Source: DATHGT01 sp035317605 (GTDB taxonomy: Bacteria; Methylomirabilota; Methylomirabilia; Rokubacteriales; CSP1-6). From it: 9,273 bases of DNA. The position numbers and the translations under genes are program-made. The stretch is from positions 1 through 9,273 of the forward strand of contig DATHGT010000315.1 in NCBI GenBank assembly GCA_035317605.1. Direction: 5' to 3'. Within the stretch, counting starts at the first letter, position 1. Every line of letters starts with the position of its first letter. The notes under the pieces were generated by a model. That model saw nothing but the letters and a program-made list of their open reading frames with translations. It did no database searches and was not told the origin of the DNA. Shown here one piece after another: positions 1-5,789 of this stretch.

Positions 1-259
1 CGAGGACGCCGCCGAGCGCGAGTCGTTCACGGGCGGGCTCCTGGAGCCGCCGCAGTACACGCGCCCGGAAGAGTTTCGGGGCGCGCGGGTGCCCGGTGTG
101 CTGCTGTCCGGCGATCACGCGCGCATCGCGCGGTGGCGCCGCAGCCAGGCGTTATGGCTCACGTGGCGAACCCGCCCGGAACTGCTGGCGCACGCGGAAT
201 TGACGGCGGACGATCGCAAGCTGCTGGAACGATTCGAACGCGGCGAGAGCCCGGAATAG
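1..259 (+). CDS. trmD: tRNA (guanine-N1)-methyltransferase TrmD, C-terminal part (partial)
   Basis: This is the last 85 codons of TrmD, read in frame from base 2 to the TAG at 257-259; the SAM-binding N-terminal part lies outside the window. TrmD makes m1G37 in tRNAs next to the anticodon, in the cytoplasm, and so prevents +1 frameshifting. What shows it: an acidic residue followed by SF, then GGLLEPPQYTRPEEF, then VPGVLLSGDHARIARWR and a closing RTRPELL segment. These are the conserved motifs of the C-terminal half, which holds the catalytic acidic residue region and the tRNA-binding helices. The length from the ESF motif to the stop resembles that of E. coli TrmD, so the C-terminus looks complete. 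The gene sits 19 bases upstream of rplS, the classical arrangement, which supports co-transcription. Confidence 0.95.
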   Translation, partial: EDAAERESFTGGLLEPPQYTRPEEFRGARVPGVLLSGDHARIARWRRSQALWLTWRTRPELLAHAELTADDRKLLERFERGESPE

Positions 260-278
260 CGGACGCCGCGAGGGGGAC

Positions 279-668
279 ATGGGGATGGACGCGATTCGGT
301 TGGTCGAGGCGGGACAGCTCAAGAAGGACCGCGACGGGTTCGTGCCGGGCGATACCGTGCGGGTGCAGGTCAAGGTCGTCGAGGGCGAGAAGGAGCGCAC
401 GCAGGCCTTCGAGGGCGTCGTCATTCGCCGGCGCGGCGAGGGCATGCGGGCGTCGTTCACGGTGCGGCGCATCTCCTACGGCGTGGGCGTGGAGCGGACC
501 TTCCCGGTGCACTCGCCCCGCATCGAGCGCGTCGACGTCATCCGCAGCGGGCGGGTGCGTCGGTCGAAGCTCTATTACCTGCGCGCGCTCGCCGGCAAGA
601 AAGCACGCCTGAAAGAGCGGCGCACGGTCCCGGTCCCGGCCACGACGACGACCACCGACGGGGCCTAG
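279..668 (+). CDS. rplS: 50S ribosomal protein L19
   Basis: This is bacterial ribosomal protein bL19, which sits at the 30S/50S interface and helps form an intersubunit bridge. The 129-residue product has the family layout: an N-terminal helix (residues 3-15), the GDTVRVQVKVVEG strand region, AFEGVVIRRRGEG, VERTFPVHSP and the diagnostic RRSKLYYLR near residues 94-102. The final residues (about 116-129), rich in Thr, Val and Pro, are a short tail beyond the usual basic end. Two ATGs compete: 279 and 285. A purine-rich GAGGGGGA (270-277) lies close to 279 and at a better distance from 285. The product from 285 (MDAIRLVEAGQL) also matches the usual L19 start more closely, so the true start may be 285. 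It lies between trmD and rnhB in the conserved operon order. Confidence 0.97.
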   Translation: MGMDAIRLVEAGQLKKDRDGFVPGDTVRVQVKVVEGEKERTQAFEGVVIRRRGEGMRASFTVRRISYGVGVERTFPVHSPRIERVDVIRSGRVRRSKLYYLRALAGKKARLKERRTVPVPATTTTTDGA

Positions 669-686
669 CGTCCCCCCTGCCGGTCG

Positions 687-1322
687 ATGACGCCGCCATC
701 GGCGCCGTACCGCTACGAGGGCCAGGCCTGGCGCGCCGGCCTGGCCCTCGTGGCCGGGCTCGACGAAGCGGGGCGCGGGCCGCTGGCCGGCCCCGTGGTG
801 GCGGCGGCGGTCGTCCTCACCCCCGTTCGTCGGGTCAAGAAGCTCGCCGACTCCAAGCTGCTGAGCGCCGAGCGGCGTGAAGCGCTGTTCGGCGAGATCA
901 CCGCGCGCGCGGTCGCCGTCGGCGTCGGCATCGTCGACCACGAGACCATCGACCGCGTGAACATCCTGGTGGCCACCCGCATGGCCATGATCGAGGCCCT
1001 GCGCGGGCTCGGGGTGGAGCCGGACCTCGTCATCACCGACTTCGTGAAGCTGCCCGGATTGACCTGCCCGCAGCGCAACCTCGTGGACGGCGATCGGCGC
1101 TGCGCCACGGTGGCGGCGGCGTCGATCATCGCCAAGGTCACCCGCGATCGGCTGATGGTCGAGGCCGACAAGCAGTTCCCCGATTACGGATTCGCCCGTC
1201 ACAAGGGCTATGGCACGCCGGATCACCTGGCCGCGCTCGACCGTCACGGCCCCTGCCCGCTCCATCGCCGGACGTTCGCCGGCGTGTGGCGCCAGGGCGA
1301 GCTGTTCGTGCTGGAAGACTAA
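687..1322 (+). CDS. rnhB: Ribonuclease HII
   Basis: RNase HII cuts RNA in RNA-DNA hybrids and starts removal of single ribonucleotides misincorporated into DNA. The 211-residue product shows the full family signature. LDEAGRGPLAGPV (from residue 25) supplies D26 and E27 plus the GRG motif that reads the ribose 2'-OH. DSK is at 55-57. VITD supplies D118 and VDGD supplies D136, spaced 18 apart as in the E. coli enzyme. AAASIIAKVTRD follows (143-154), then HKGYGT. All four metal-binding acidic residues appear intact and the length is normal. The start at 687, 18 bases after the rplS stop, gives a slightly longer N-terminus than the E. coli enzyme. It is the last gene of the contiguous + strand cluster; a strong GC hairpin follows its TAA. 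Confidence 0.97.
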   Translation: MTPPSAPYRYEGQAWRAGLALVAGLDEAGRGPLAGPVVAAAVVLTPVRRVKKLADSKLLSAERREALFGEITARAVAVGVGIVDHETIDRVNILVATRMAMIEALRGLGVEPDLVITDFVKLPGLTCPQRNLVDGDRRCATVAAASIIAKVTRDRLMVEADKQFPDYGFARHKGYGTPDHLAALDRHGPCPLHRRTFAGVWRQGELFVLED

Positions 1323-1328
1323 CCGACA

Positions 1329-1354
1329 TGGGGGGCCTAGCCACGGGCCCCCCA
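1329..1354. terminator. GC-rich hairpin between convergent rnhB and protoglobin genes
   Basis: TGGGGGGCC (1329-1337) and GGCCCCCCA (1346-1354) form a perfect 9-bp stem with an 8-base loop, starting 6 bases after the rnhB stop. It is symmetrical, so it could stop transcription from both sides. No T-tract follows on either strand, so it is not a textbook intrinsic terminator. Its position between two convergent genes is the main support. Confidence 0.5.
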
Positions 1355-1408
1355 AGCCCCCTCGTCGCGCCCCGGCAAAGCCGTGACGCTCCTCGAAACG
1401 CACGTTCC

Positions 1409-1978
1409 TTAGGGCAGGCGGCGGATCGGAAGGTAGCCGAGCAGCAGCACGCTGAGGTGGACCATCAGCAGCTTGTTCCACGCCACGCTCGCGGCGGTCG
1501 CTTCGGGCAGCGGGAGATCCGCGGCGAAGACGCCGGCGAGCGCGGACTCGGCGAGGCTCATGGCCCCGATCATCAGGTGCGGCGGGATGACGCCGCCCGG
1601 CCGGTCGGGGCCGCGGTTGCTGTGCGAGATCGCCACCGCCAGCAGGTAGTACGAGAACTCCTGCGTGGTCGCGACCTCGGCGGTCTCGCGTAGCCAGCGG
1701 GTGAGGCTGTGCTTGCGCCGCTCGATCCGCTCGGTGTCGACCGATCCATCGTCGCGCAGGAAGAACCGGGCCGAGCGCGAAAACTCGAGGAAGTGTTCGT
1801 AGAGCGCGGCGGTCAGCTCGTCGGCGTGCCGCAGCACCGCGGGCGCCGAGCTCTTGATCGCCGCGACGTCGGGCTCGCCGAGCCCGACGAACTCCATCAT
1901 CTCCCGGATGAAGCGCGGCATGTCCGTACCGGGGATGTAGCTCTCGGGGGCCTGGGCCTCGCTCATGCGCGCCAGCAT
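1409..1978 (-). CDS. Protoglobin-domain protein (globin-sensor fold)
   Basis: The 189-residue product (TAA at 1411-1409) resembles single-domain protoglobins, haem proteins that bind O2, CO or NO. What can be seen is an all-helical sequence: a pre-globin N-terminal segment (about 1-35), then a helix with LTAALYEHFLEFSRSARFF (55-73). ERRKHSLTRWL (86-96) follows, then a helix ending AVAISHSNRG, where H119 is the likely proximal haem ligand, then PPHLMIGAMSLAESAL (132-147) and a hydrophobic C-terminal helix. No signalling output domain follows, so it is a stand-alone carrier or sensor rather than a globin-coupled transducer. A second in-frame ATG at 1966 may be the real start. The gene lies antisense inside the rnhB-yraN interval, where many bacteria have no gene. 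The family call rests on pattern, not on a search. Confidence 0.72.
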   Translation of the reverse strand: MLARMSEAQAPESYIPGTDMPRFIREMMEFVGLGEPDVAAIKSSAPAVLRHADELTAALYEHFLEFSRSARFFLRDDGSVDTERIERRKHSLTRWLRETAEVATTQEFSYYLLAVAISHSNRGPDRPGGVIPPHLMIGAMSLAESALAGVFAADLPLPEATAASVAWNKLLMVHLSVLLLGYLPIRRLP

Positions 1979-2023
1979 CGCCGCGCGTCACCCGGCCGTC
2001 AAGGTGTATCGCCTTGTCGACTC

Positions 2024-2051
2024 TTGCGCGGCCCGCGCCACGGCGTATACG
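2024..2051 (+). promoter_or_regulatory. Candidate sigma-70-like promoter for yraN
   Basis: TTGCGC (2024-2029) and TATACG (2046-2051) are separated by 16 bases in the gap between the divergent protoglobin and yraN genes. A start of transcription about 7 bases after the -10 would fall on or beside the GTG at 2058, implying a leaderless or nearly leaderless message. The match is modest and the GC background is high. Confidence 0.28.
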
Positions 2052-2057
2052 GGAAGC

Positions 2058-2426
2058 GTGAAGGACCCGCGACGGTCGATCGGTCAGGCCGCGGAGGAGA
2101 CGGCGGCGCGCTGGCTGGCCCGCGCCGGATTCGCCGTGCTCGAACGCAACGTGCGCTTTCGCGAGGGCGAGATCGACCTGGTCTGCCGCGAGGGTGACGT
2201 GGTGGTGTTCGTGGAGGTCAAGTGCCGGCGTCCGGGCTGGGGCGAGGGGCCGGGCGACGCGGTGTCGTGGGACAAGCGCCGGCGGTTGATCCGCCTGGCC
2301 CAGCACTATCTCCGGGCGCGCCGGCTCGATCAGGCGCGCTGCCGCTTCGACGTGGTCGCGGTGACGATCGAAGGCGACGGCACCCATTCGGTCCGCCACC
2401 TGCCCGGCGCGTTCGACGCGTCGTGA
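2058..2426 (+). CDS. yraN: UPF0102 / YraN family protein (endonuclease-like fold)
   Basis: YraN-family proteins are small, with a restriction-endonuclease/Holliday-resolvase-like fold; their cellular role is not settled. From the GTG at 2058 the product is 122 residues, the usual size. It opens with the family's IGQAAEETAARWLARAGF helix (8-25), then GEIDLVCREGD (37-47) and VVVFVEVKCRR. The last two give the PD-(D/E)XK-type residues D40, E53 and K55. RFDVVAV follows near residues 95-101. The reading frame stays open back to an ATG at 1965, but that extension of 31 residues overlaps the start of the divergent protoglobin gene and has no family counterpart, so it was not used. It continues the trmD-rplS-rnhB-yraN gene order although separated from rnhB by the antisense protoglobin gene. 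No good Shine-Dalgarno precedes the GTG. Confidence 0.9.
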   Translation: MKDPRRSIGQAAEETAARWLARAGFAVLERNVRFREGEIDLVCREGDVVVFVEVKCRRPGWGEGPGDAVSWDKRRRLIRLAQHYLRARRLDQARCRFDVVAVTIEGDGTHSVRHLPGAFDAS

Positions 2427-2445
2427 GCCTGGGGTGACCGGCTCA
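2424..2445. terminator. Short inverted repeat spanning both stop codons of two convergent genes
   Basis: TGAGCC (2424-2429) and GGCTCA (2440-2445) are perfect inverted copies and contain the TGA of yraN on + and the TGA of the DUF3047 gene on -. Two further pairs (GG with CC, after one bulged T) extend the stem to 8 bp with a 5-base loop. It could act as a compact shared terminator for genes only 16 bases apart. There is no T-tract. Confidence 0.38.
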
Positions 2446-3114
2446 GCGGCTGGTGAATGCGATCGAGCCGATGAAGCCGGCGGCCGAGGCGTGGGTGTCG
2501 TTGGTGTCGATCGAGATCGCGATCGCGCGCGGATTGTCCGGCCGCTCGCCGTAGACCCGGCGATAGTCCTCGACGACGTCGCGCCGCTCGGTGACCCACT
2601 GCCCCAGCGACTCGGCACCCGATCGCAGGATGAAGAAGGTGACCGTCCGCGTCTTGCGGCTGGGCTCGACGGCGCCCGCCGGCTCGCGGGTGCCCCAGGC
2701 GTAGGCGATGATCCGAGAGCGCAGCATCTCGGGAACGCGCGGCCACACGACCAGCACGTGGGCCGTGAGGTCCGAGGTGGCGCGCGCGCGAACGTCCGCG
2801 CCCGCCGGCAGCTCCAAGATCTTCCAGCTCCACTCGAGGATTGGCGTGGCCTCGAGGTCGACGGTGACCTCCCTGGCGATGGTGGAATGCTCGTCGCGGC
2901 TGCGGACGGCGAGGGCCCGGCGCCCGCCGTCCTCGGTGACCATGAAATCGTAGGCCGGTCGGCCGCCGAGAGTGGCGTAGGCTCGCCAGCCCGCCGGGAT
3001 CCCGCGGGCGCCGAGGGACTGCGTCGTCCAGTCCTCGACGACGGTCTTCGCGGCGCCGGCGAGGGACGCCAGCAGCAGCACCAGGGCGGACGCGATCGGC
3101 ACCGCGCGTCGCAT
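2443..3114 (-). CDS. Secreted DUF3047 domain protein
   Basis: The 223-residue product has a clear Sec signal peptide: Arg2-Arg3, a hydrophobic core rich in Leu and Ala, and an AGA-AK cleavage site near residues 20-22. The mature part resembles DUF3047 proteins, a periplasmic or envelope family of unknown function. It has a W-rich opening strand (VEDWTTQSLG), a middle LEWSWKILELPAGADVRA with the conserved WxW of the family, then a hydrophobic strand (TAHVLVVWP). An IAYAWGTRE segment follows, and it ends with AIAISIDTNDTHASAAGFIGSIAFTSR. The longer open frame upstream of 3114 is antisense to the response regulator and was ignored. The ATG at 3114 gives the signal peptide at the very N-terminus. 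It is convergent with yraN and divergent from the regulator, so shared control with the latter is possible but unproven. Confidence 0.82.
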   Translation of the reverse strand: MRRAVPIASALVLLLASLAGAAKTVVEDWTTQSLGARGIPAGWRAYATLGGRPAYDFMVTEDGGRRALAVRSRDEHSTIAREVTVDLEATPILEWSWKILELPAGADVRARATSDLTAHVLVVWPRVPEMLRSRIIAYAWGTREPAGAVEPSRKTRTVTFFILRSGAESLGQWVTERRDVVEDYRRVYGERPDNPRAIAISIDTNDTHASAAGFIGSIAFTSR

Positions 3115-3173
3115 GTCGCCCAGCGTACCAGCCGCGCGGGAGGCTGACGACCGGCGATTCGACGTATAGTGGA

Positions 3174-3201
3174 GCCTCCAGTCTTCCAGGGTCGAGGAGG
3201 C
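3174..3201 (+). promoter_or_regulatory. Leader hairpin that would cover the response-regulator Shine-Dalgarno
   Basis: GCCTCC (3174-3179) is the exact reverse complement of GGAGGC (3196-3201). The second arm lies inside the strong Shine-Dalgarno GAGGAGG (3194-3200) for the GTG at 3208. Pairing would hide the ribosome site across a 16-base loop. A possible -10 (TATAGT, 3165-3170) sits just upstream. If transcription starts 6-8 bases after that -10, part of the first arm would be missing from the RNA, so the role is uncertain. Confidence 0.3.
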
Positions 3202-3207
3202 GGCACA

Positions 3208-4299
3208 GTGCTCGAACCACGACGGCCGGTCGTCTTGGTCGTAGACGATGATCAGGGGGTCCGCGGCGCCCTCGCGGGAACGCTCGAGGAAGACTACGAG
3301 GCGGTGGAAGCCGTCTCCGGCCCGGCCGCCCTCGAGGCGTTCGAGCAACGGCGCTTCGACGCCGTGATGCTCGACATCCGCATGCCCGAGATGGGCGGCA
3401 TCGAGGTGCTCCGCCGCATGAAGGCCATCGAGCCCCGCGTCGAAGTGATCCTGGTCACGGCCGTCGACGACGTGCCCACGGTCGTCGAGGGCATGAAGGC
3501 CGGCGCCTTCGACTACATCACCAAGCCCTGGCGCATCGACGACCTCCTGTCCCGGGTGGCGCGGGCCGTCCGCCGCCGCGAGGGCGAAGAAGTCCTGCTG
3601 GTGGCCGACGAAGCCGGCTGCCTCGCCGCCCTGCACGTGGTCGTCGAGCGCAACATCGCCAGCGTGATCTCGGCCCCGGCCGCCGCCGCGCTGCGCGGCT
3701 ACGCGGGTGGTCGCCCGCGCCTGGTCATCGTCGAGACACCGCCGGCGCCGGAGGCGGCGGTCGAGGTCGTCGCCCGCCTGCGCGAGCGCTACAGCGCCTC
3801 GCCCCTGATCGCGGTAGCCAGGGACGAGACCACGGCCAAGCAGCTCCGCGAGACCGGGCTGCCCGCGTGGGCGGTGCTCGGCGGCCCGTACCACCTGGGT
3901 ACGCTGCTCGAGTGGATCGCCACGGCCATGCCTCCGCTCGGGGAGACGCGGGTGGCGTTGCCCACCCTACGCGCCCCCGTCATCCAGGCGGTCGAGCGCG
4001 TGATCCACCGCTACGCCGAGCGCCTGCTCGCCGAGGACCTGGCCCGCGCCACCGGCGTGTCCCCCCGCCAGCTCGCCGACGCCTTCAACGAGTGCCTGGG
4101 CATGAGCGCCAAGGAGTTCATCACCCGCTTCCGCGTGGTCGCCTCGTGTCGCCTGCTCATCGAGGGCTCCCTGACCCTCCAGCAAATCGCCGACCTCACC
4201 GGCTTCGAGGACGCGTCCCACCTGTCCCACGTCTTCAACCGCTACGTGGGGATGAGGCCGGGGGAGTACCGAAGAAGGCTCGCCGACGCGGCGAGCTGA
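3208..4299 (+). CDS. Response regulator: receiver + degenerate receiver + AraC-type HTH
   Basis: The 363-residue product starts at a GTG with a near-perfect Shine-Dalgarno (GAGGAGG, 3194-3200) 7 bases away; an upstream in-frame GTG at 3169 falls in a likely -10 and has no ribosome site. Residues 8-121 are a complete receiver: acidic D13/D14, phospho-acceptor D56 in VMLDIRMPEMGG, T84, and K106 before P107. Residues 128-241 repeat that fold at an exact offset of 120 residues, but the key positions are A133 for D13, E176 for D56, A204 for T84 and G226 for K106. This copy therefore cannot be phosphorylated normally. Residues 257-358 form an AraC/XylS double helix-turn-helix (LARATGVSPRQLADAF; LTLQQIADLTGFEDASHLSHVFNRYVGMRPGEYRRRL). 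It should bind DNA after phosphorylation of D56 by a histidine kinase not encoded here. Its targets are unknown. Confidence 0.93.
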   Translation: MLEPRRPVVLVVDDDQGVRGALAGTLEEDYEAVEAVSGPAALEAFEQRRFDAVMLDIRMPEMGGIEVLRRMKAIEPRVEVILVTAVDDVPTVVEGMKAGAFDYITKPWRIDDLLSRVARAVRRREGEEVLLVADEAGCLAALHVVVERNIASVISAPAAAALRGYAGGRPRLVIVETPPAPEAAVEVVARLRERYSASPLIAVARDETTAKQLRETGLPAWAVLGGPYHLGTLLEWIATAMPPLGETRVALPTLRAPVIQAVERVIHRYAERLLAEDLARATGVSPRQLADAFNECLGMSAKEFITRFRVVASCRLLIEGSLTLQQIADLTGFEDASHLSHVFNRYVGMRPGEYRRRLADAAS

Positions 4300-4324
4300 C
4301 AATCCCACGCGCCGCGAACGCCTT

Positions 4325-4729
4325 TCAGGCGCTCATGAGCCGTCGTGCGCGTCCGGTCGAGCAAAGGACGAGCACGCTGATGAGAAACCCATCCACGACG
4401 ACCAGCCACACGGTCGCCTGCGGGGTCCACGGTACGGTGGGCCTCTCGATGAGCCTGCTGTAAATCAATCCCTGTATCCCCGCCGTCAGCCAGAACCCGT
4501 TGTAGACGATCGCCAGGTACCGGCCCCACCGCCGCAACACGAAAAAGGAGTATGCGAGCAGCAAGCACACAGCCGAATTGACGAGTGGGAATAGGTACCA
4601 AAACAAGCCGAAAAGGACCGTGTCGCGCGTCAGTTGAGGCCGAGCGAAAAGGAGCATTACGAACGGCACGAGGCTGCCGAAGCCGACCAGCCCGTACAGG
4701 ACGCCAATCAACCAGAGGAGAGGCTTCAC
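4325..4729 (-). CDS. Small four-helix membrane protein, function unknown
   Basis: I do not recognise the family. The 134-residue product has four hydrophobic stretches that read as membrane helices, about residues 4-28, 38-65, 71-91 and 106-124. Positive residues cluster in the RRWGR turn (66-70) and at the C-terminus (GRARR, 126-130), so both ends and this turn probably face the cytoplasm. There is no signal peptide or catalytic motif. The start used is a GTG at 4729 with only a weak GGGA upstream. A 6-bp hairpin (TGGTCC/GGACCA, 4735-4750) sits immediately before it. The gene is convergent with the response regulator, with a 25-base gap. Its composition is poorer in GC than the genes to its left. 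The even helix pattern with standard codons argues for a real gene. Confidence 0.68.
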   Translation of the reverse strand: MKPLLWLIGVLYGLVGFGSLVPFVMLLFARPQLTRDTVLFGLFWYLFPLVNSAVCLLLAYSFFVLRRWGRYLAIVYNGFWLTAGIQGLIYSRLIERPTVPWTPQATVWLVVVDGFLISVLVLCSTGRARRLMSA

Positions 4730-4842
4730 AGCGGTGGTCCCGGTGGACCAAGGTCGACCACGCGAAATCGGACCCGATCTCTTTGGACATCGAGCGAGGC
4801 GCGCTGATGCTCGTCCGCACGCTCGCCTCCAGTGAGAACACC

Positions 4843-4864
4843 GCGTGATCGCTCACGATCACGC
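4843..4864. repeat. Perfect hairpin at the 3' end of the RHS remnant
   Basis: GCGTGATCG (4843-4851) and CGATCACGC (4856-4864) form a 9-bp perfect stem with a 4-base loop. The second arm covers the TGA that ends the leftward reading frame (4861-4859). It could act as a terminator-like structure for leftward transcription, although no T-run follows. Confidence 0.45.
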
Positions 4865-5740
4865 ACGGCAGGGCCTCAGAGAGGGCGCGCGCGCACGGGA
4901 GCGGCCCAAGCGAAAGCGCCACTGATTCATGGTGGCGAGTCGACTCGCCTGTCGAAGAACACTCGTGTGCTCTTGCACTCGACAAGTCGGGGTGGGGTTC
5001 GTGAGGCCGGGCTGCAGATTCGTCGGCGTGTTGTTCTGCCCCAGCGCCGAGGCCCCACAGCAGAACTTCGGAATCCCCACCCCCGGGTCCGTCGTGATCG
5101 TCCGCCCGTCCGCGCTCACCGTCGCCGTCCCCGCGATCCGCCAGTCGTTCGGCGCCTCGCCCTTCCGTGGCGACTCGTCGAAGTACCAGAGGTTCGCTTT
5201 CTCCCCCGGCGCCAGCCCCAGCTCGTTGGGCGCTTCGAACGGCACCGGCCGTTGCGGCGTGCCGCCCCCCCGCTTGCCGAAATAGAACATGTACACGCTC
5301 GTCGCCCGGACGCCGGCCGGCAACGGCCGGATGGGCAGCCGGTCCGCGGGCACCGTGCGGATCGACACCTTGTCGGCCCGCTTGCCGTCCCAGCCGATCA
5401 CGTCGTTGCCGCCGTCCAGGTGCAGGACCACACCGGGCAGGTCGGCATCGGTCGCCGTCGTCTTCTGGCTCGGATGGATCGGCGTGAACCGCTGATGCTG
5501 CCTGTGCAAGTGCGGCAGGTACGGCAGCTCGTTGAGCTGGTTGGCCACGATCGTCAGCGTCACCGGAATCGTCGGGTACTTGTCTGCCGCGCTACCCGCC
5601 GGGTCGCCGTCAATCAGCACCACTTGCTCGCCCGCCGGCGGATCGAGCATCAGGAAGTTGCCGTTGGCGTCCGTCGAGACGGTCACGTGGTCGAGGATGA
5701 TCGACACGCGGCTCAGTGATTTCCGGTCGGTGTCCACCAC
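4859..5740 (-). CDS. Remnant of a second RHS-type protein (pre-repeat module only)
   Basis: The open frame is 293 codons from a GTG at 5740, but its coding pattern continues upstream in the same frame to about 5785 (RFIAGKRTALAGRVVDTD), so this start is not the original one. The first part (to about residue 50) resembles a carboxypeptidase-regulatory-like beta domain (VSTDANGNFLMLDPPAG). Next comes a region typical of the segment ahead of the RHS repeats in giant RHS proteins: VTLTIVANQLNELPYLP, DVIGWDGK, VPADRLPIRPLP, YMFYFGKRGGG, LGLAPGEKANLWYFDE, ATVSADGRTITTDPGVGIPKFCCG (positions about 60-230). In such proteins the RHS part follows this cysteine motif; here it is absent and about 65 unrelated residues end the frame. 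It is most likely a gene fragment with both ends lost. No ribosome site is visible, and it lies directly after the putative immunity gene. Confidence 0.6.
   Translation of the reverse strand: MVDTDRKSLSRVSIILDHVTVSTDANGNFLMLDPPAGEQVVLIDGDPAGSAADKYPTIPVTLTIVANQLNELPYLPHLHRQHQRFTPIHPSQKTTATDADLPGVVLHLDGGNDVIGWDGKRADKVSIRTVPADRLPIRPLPAGVRATSVYMFYFGKRGGGTPQRPVPFEAPNELGLAPGEKANLWYFDESPRKGEAPNDWRIAGTATVSADGRTITTDPGVGIPKFCCGASALGQNNTPTNLQPGLTNPTPTCRVQEHTSVLRQASRLATMNQWRFRLGRSRARAPSLRPCRA
4934..4949. repeat. 16-bp perfect palindrome
   Basis: GGCGAGTCGACTCGCC reads the same on both strands. It lies in the divergent tail of the RHS remnant, one base before another inverted repeat. It may be a protein-binding or recombination site, or a chance feature of GC-rich DNA. 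Confidence 0.55.
4950..4984. repeat. Imperfect stem-loop next to the palindrome
   Basis: Outer arms TGTCGA (4950-4955) and TCGACA (4979-4984) match perfectly. An inner stem pairs AAGA-CAC (4955-4962) with GTG-TCTT (4967-4974) around one mismatch and a 4-base loop; the two stems share base 4955, so they compete for one pair. Together with the 16-bp palindrome this makes about 50 bases of dense dyad symmetry at the point where homology to RHS proteins has stopped. Confidence 0.4.
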
Positions 5741-5789
5741 ACGCCCGGCCAGCGCCGTTCGCTTGCCAGCGATGAAACGATACGTCGGC

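Noticed and set aside
1965..2057. Longer ATG start for yraN.
   Set aside because: It would overlap the start of the divergent protoglobin gene and adds 31 residues with no counterpart in the family.
159..3206. A 1015-codon open frame on the - strand.
   Set aside because: It runs antisense through trmD, rplS, rnhB and yraN; the product is low-complexity Arg/Ala/Pro/Gly-rich, typical of a shadow frame in high-GC DNA.
3115..3894. N-terminal extension of the DUF3047 frame (the open frame reaches 3894).
   Set aside because: The extension is antisense to the response regulator and has no protein-like pattern, while a clean signal peptide begins at the ATG at 3114.
4278..4296. Inverted repeat GCTCGC/GCGAGC at the end of the response regulator as a terminator.
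   Set aside because: The stem is only 6 bp, lies inside the coding end and has no T-tract; not distinguishable from chance in GC-rich DNA.
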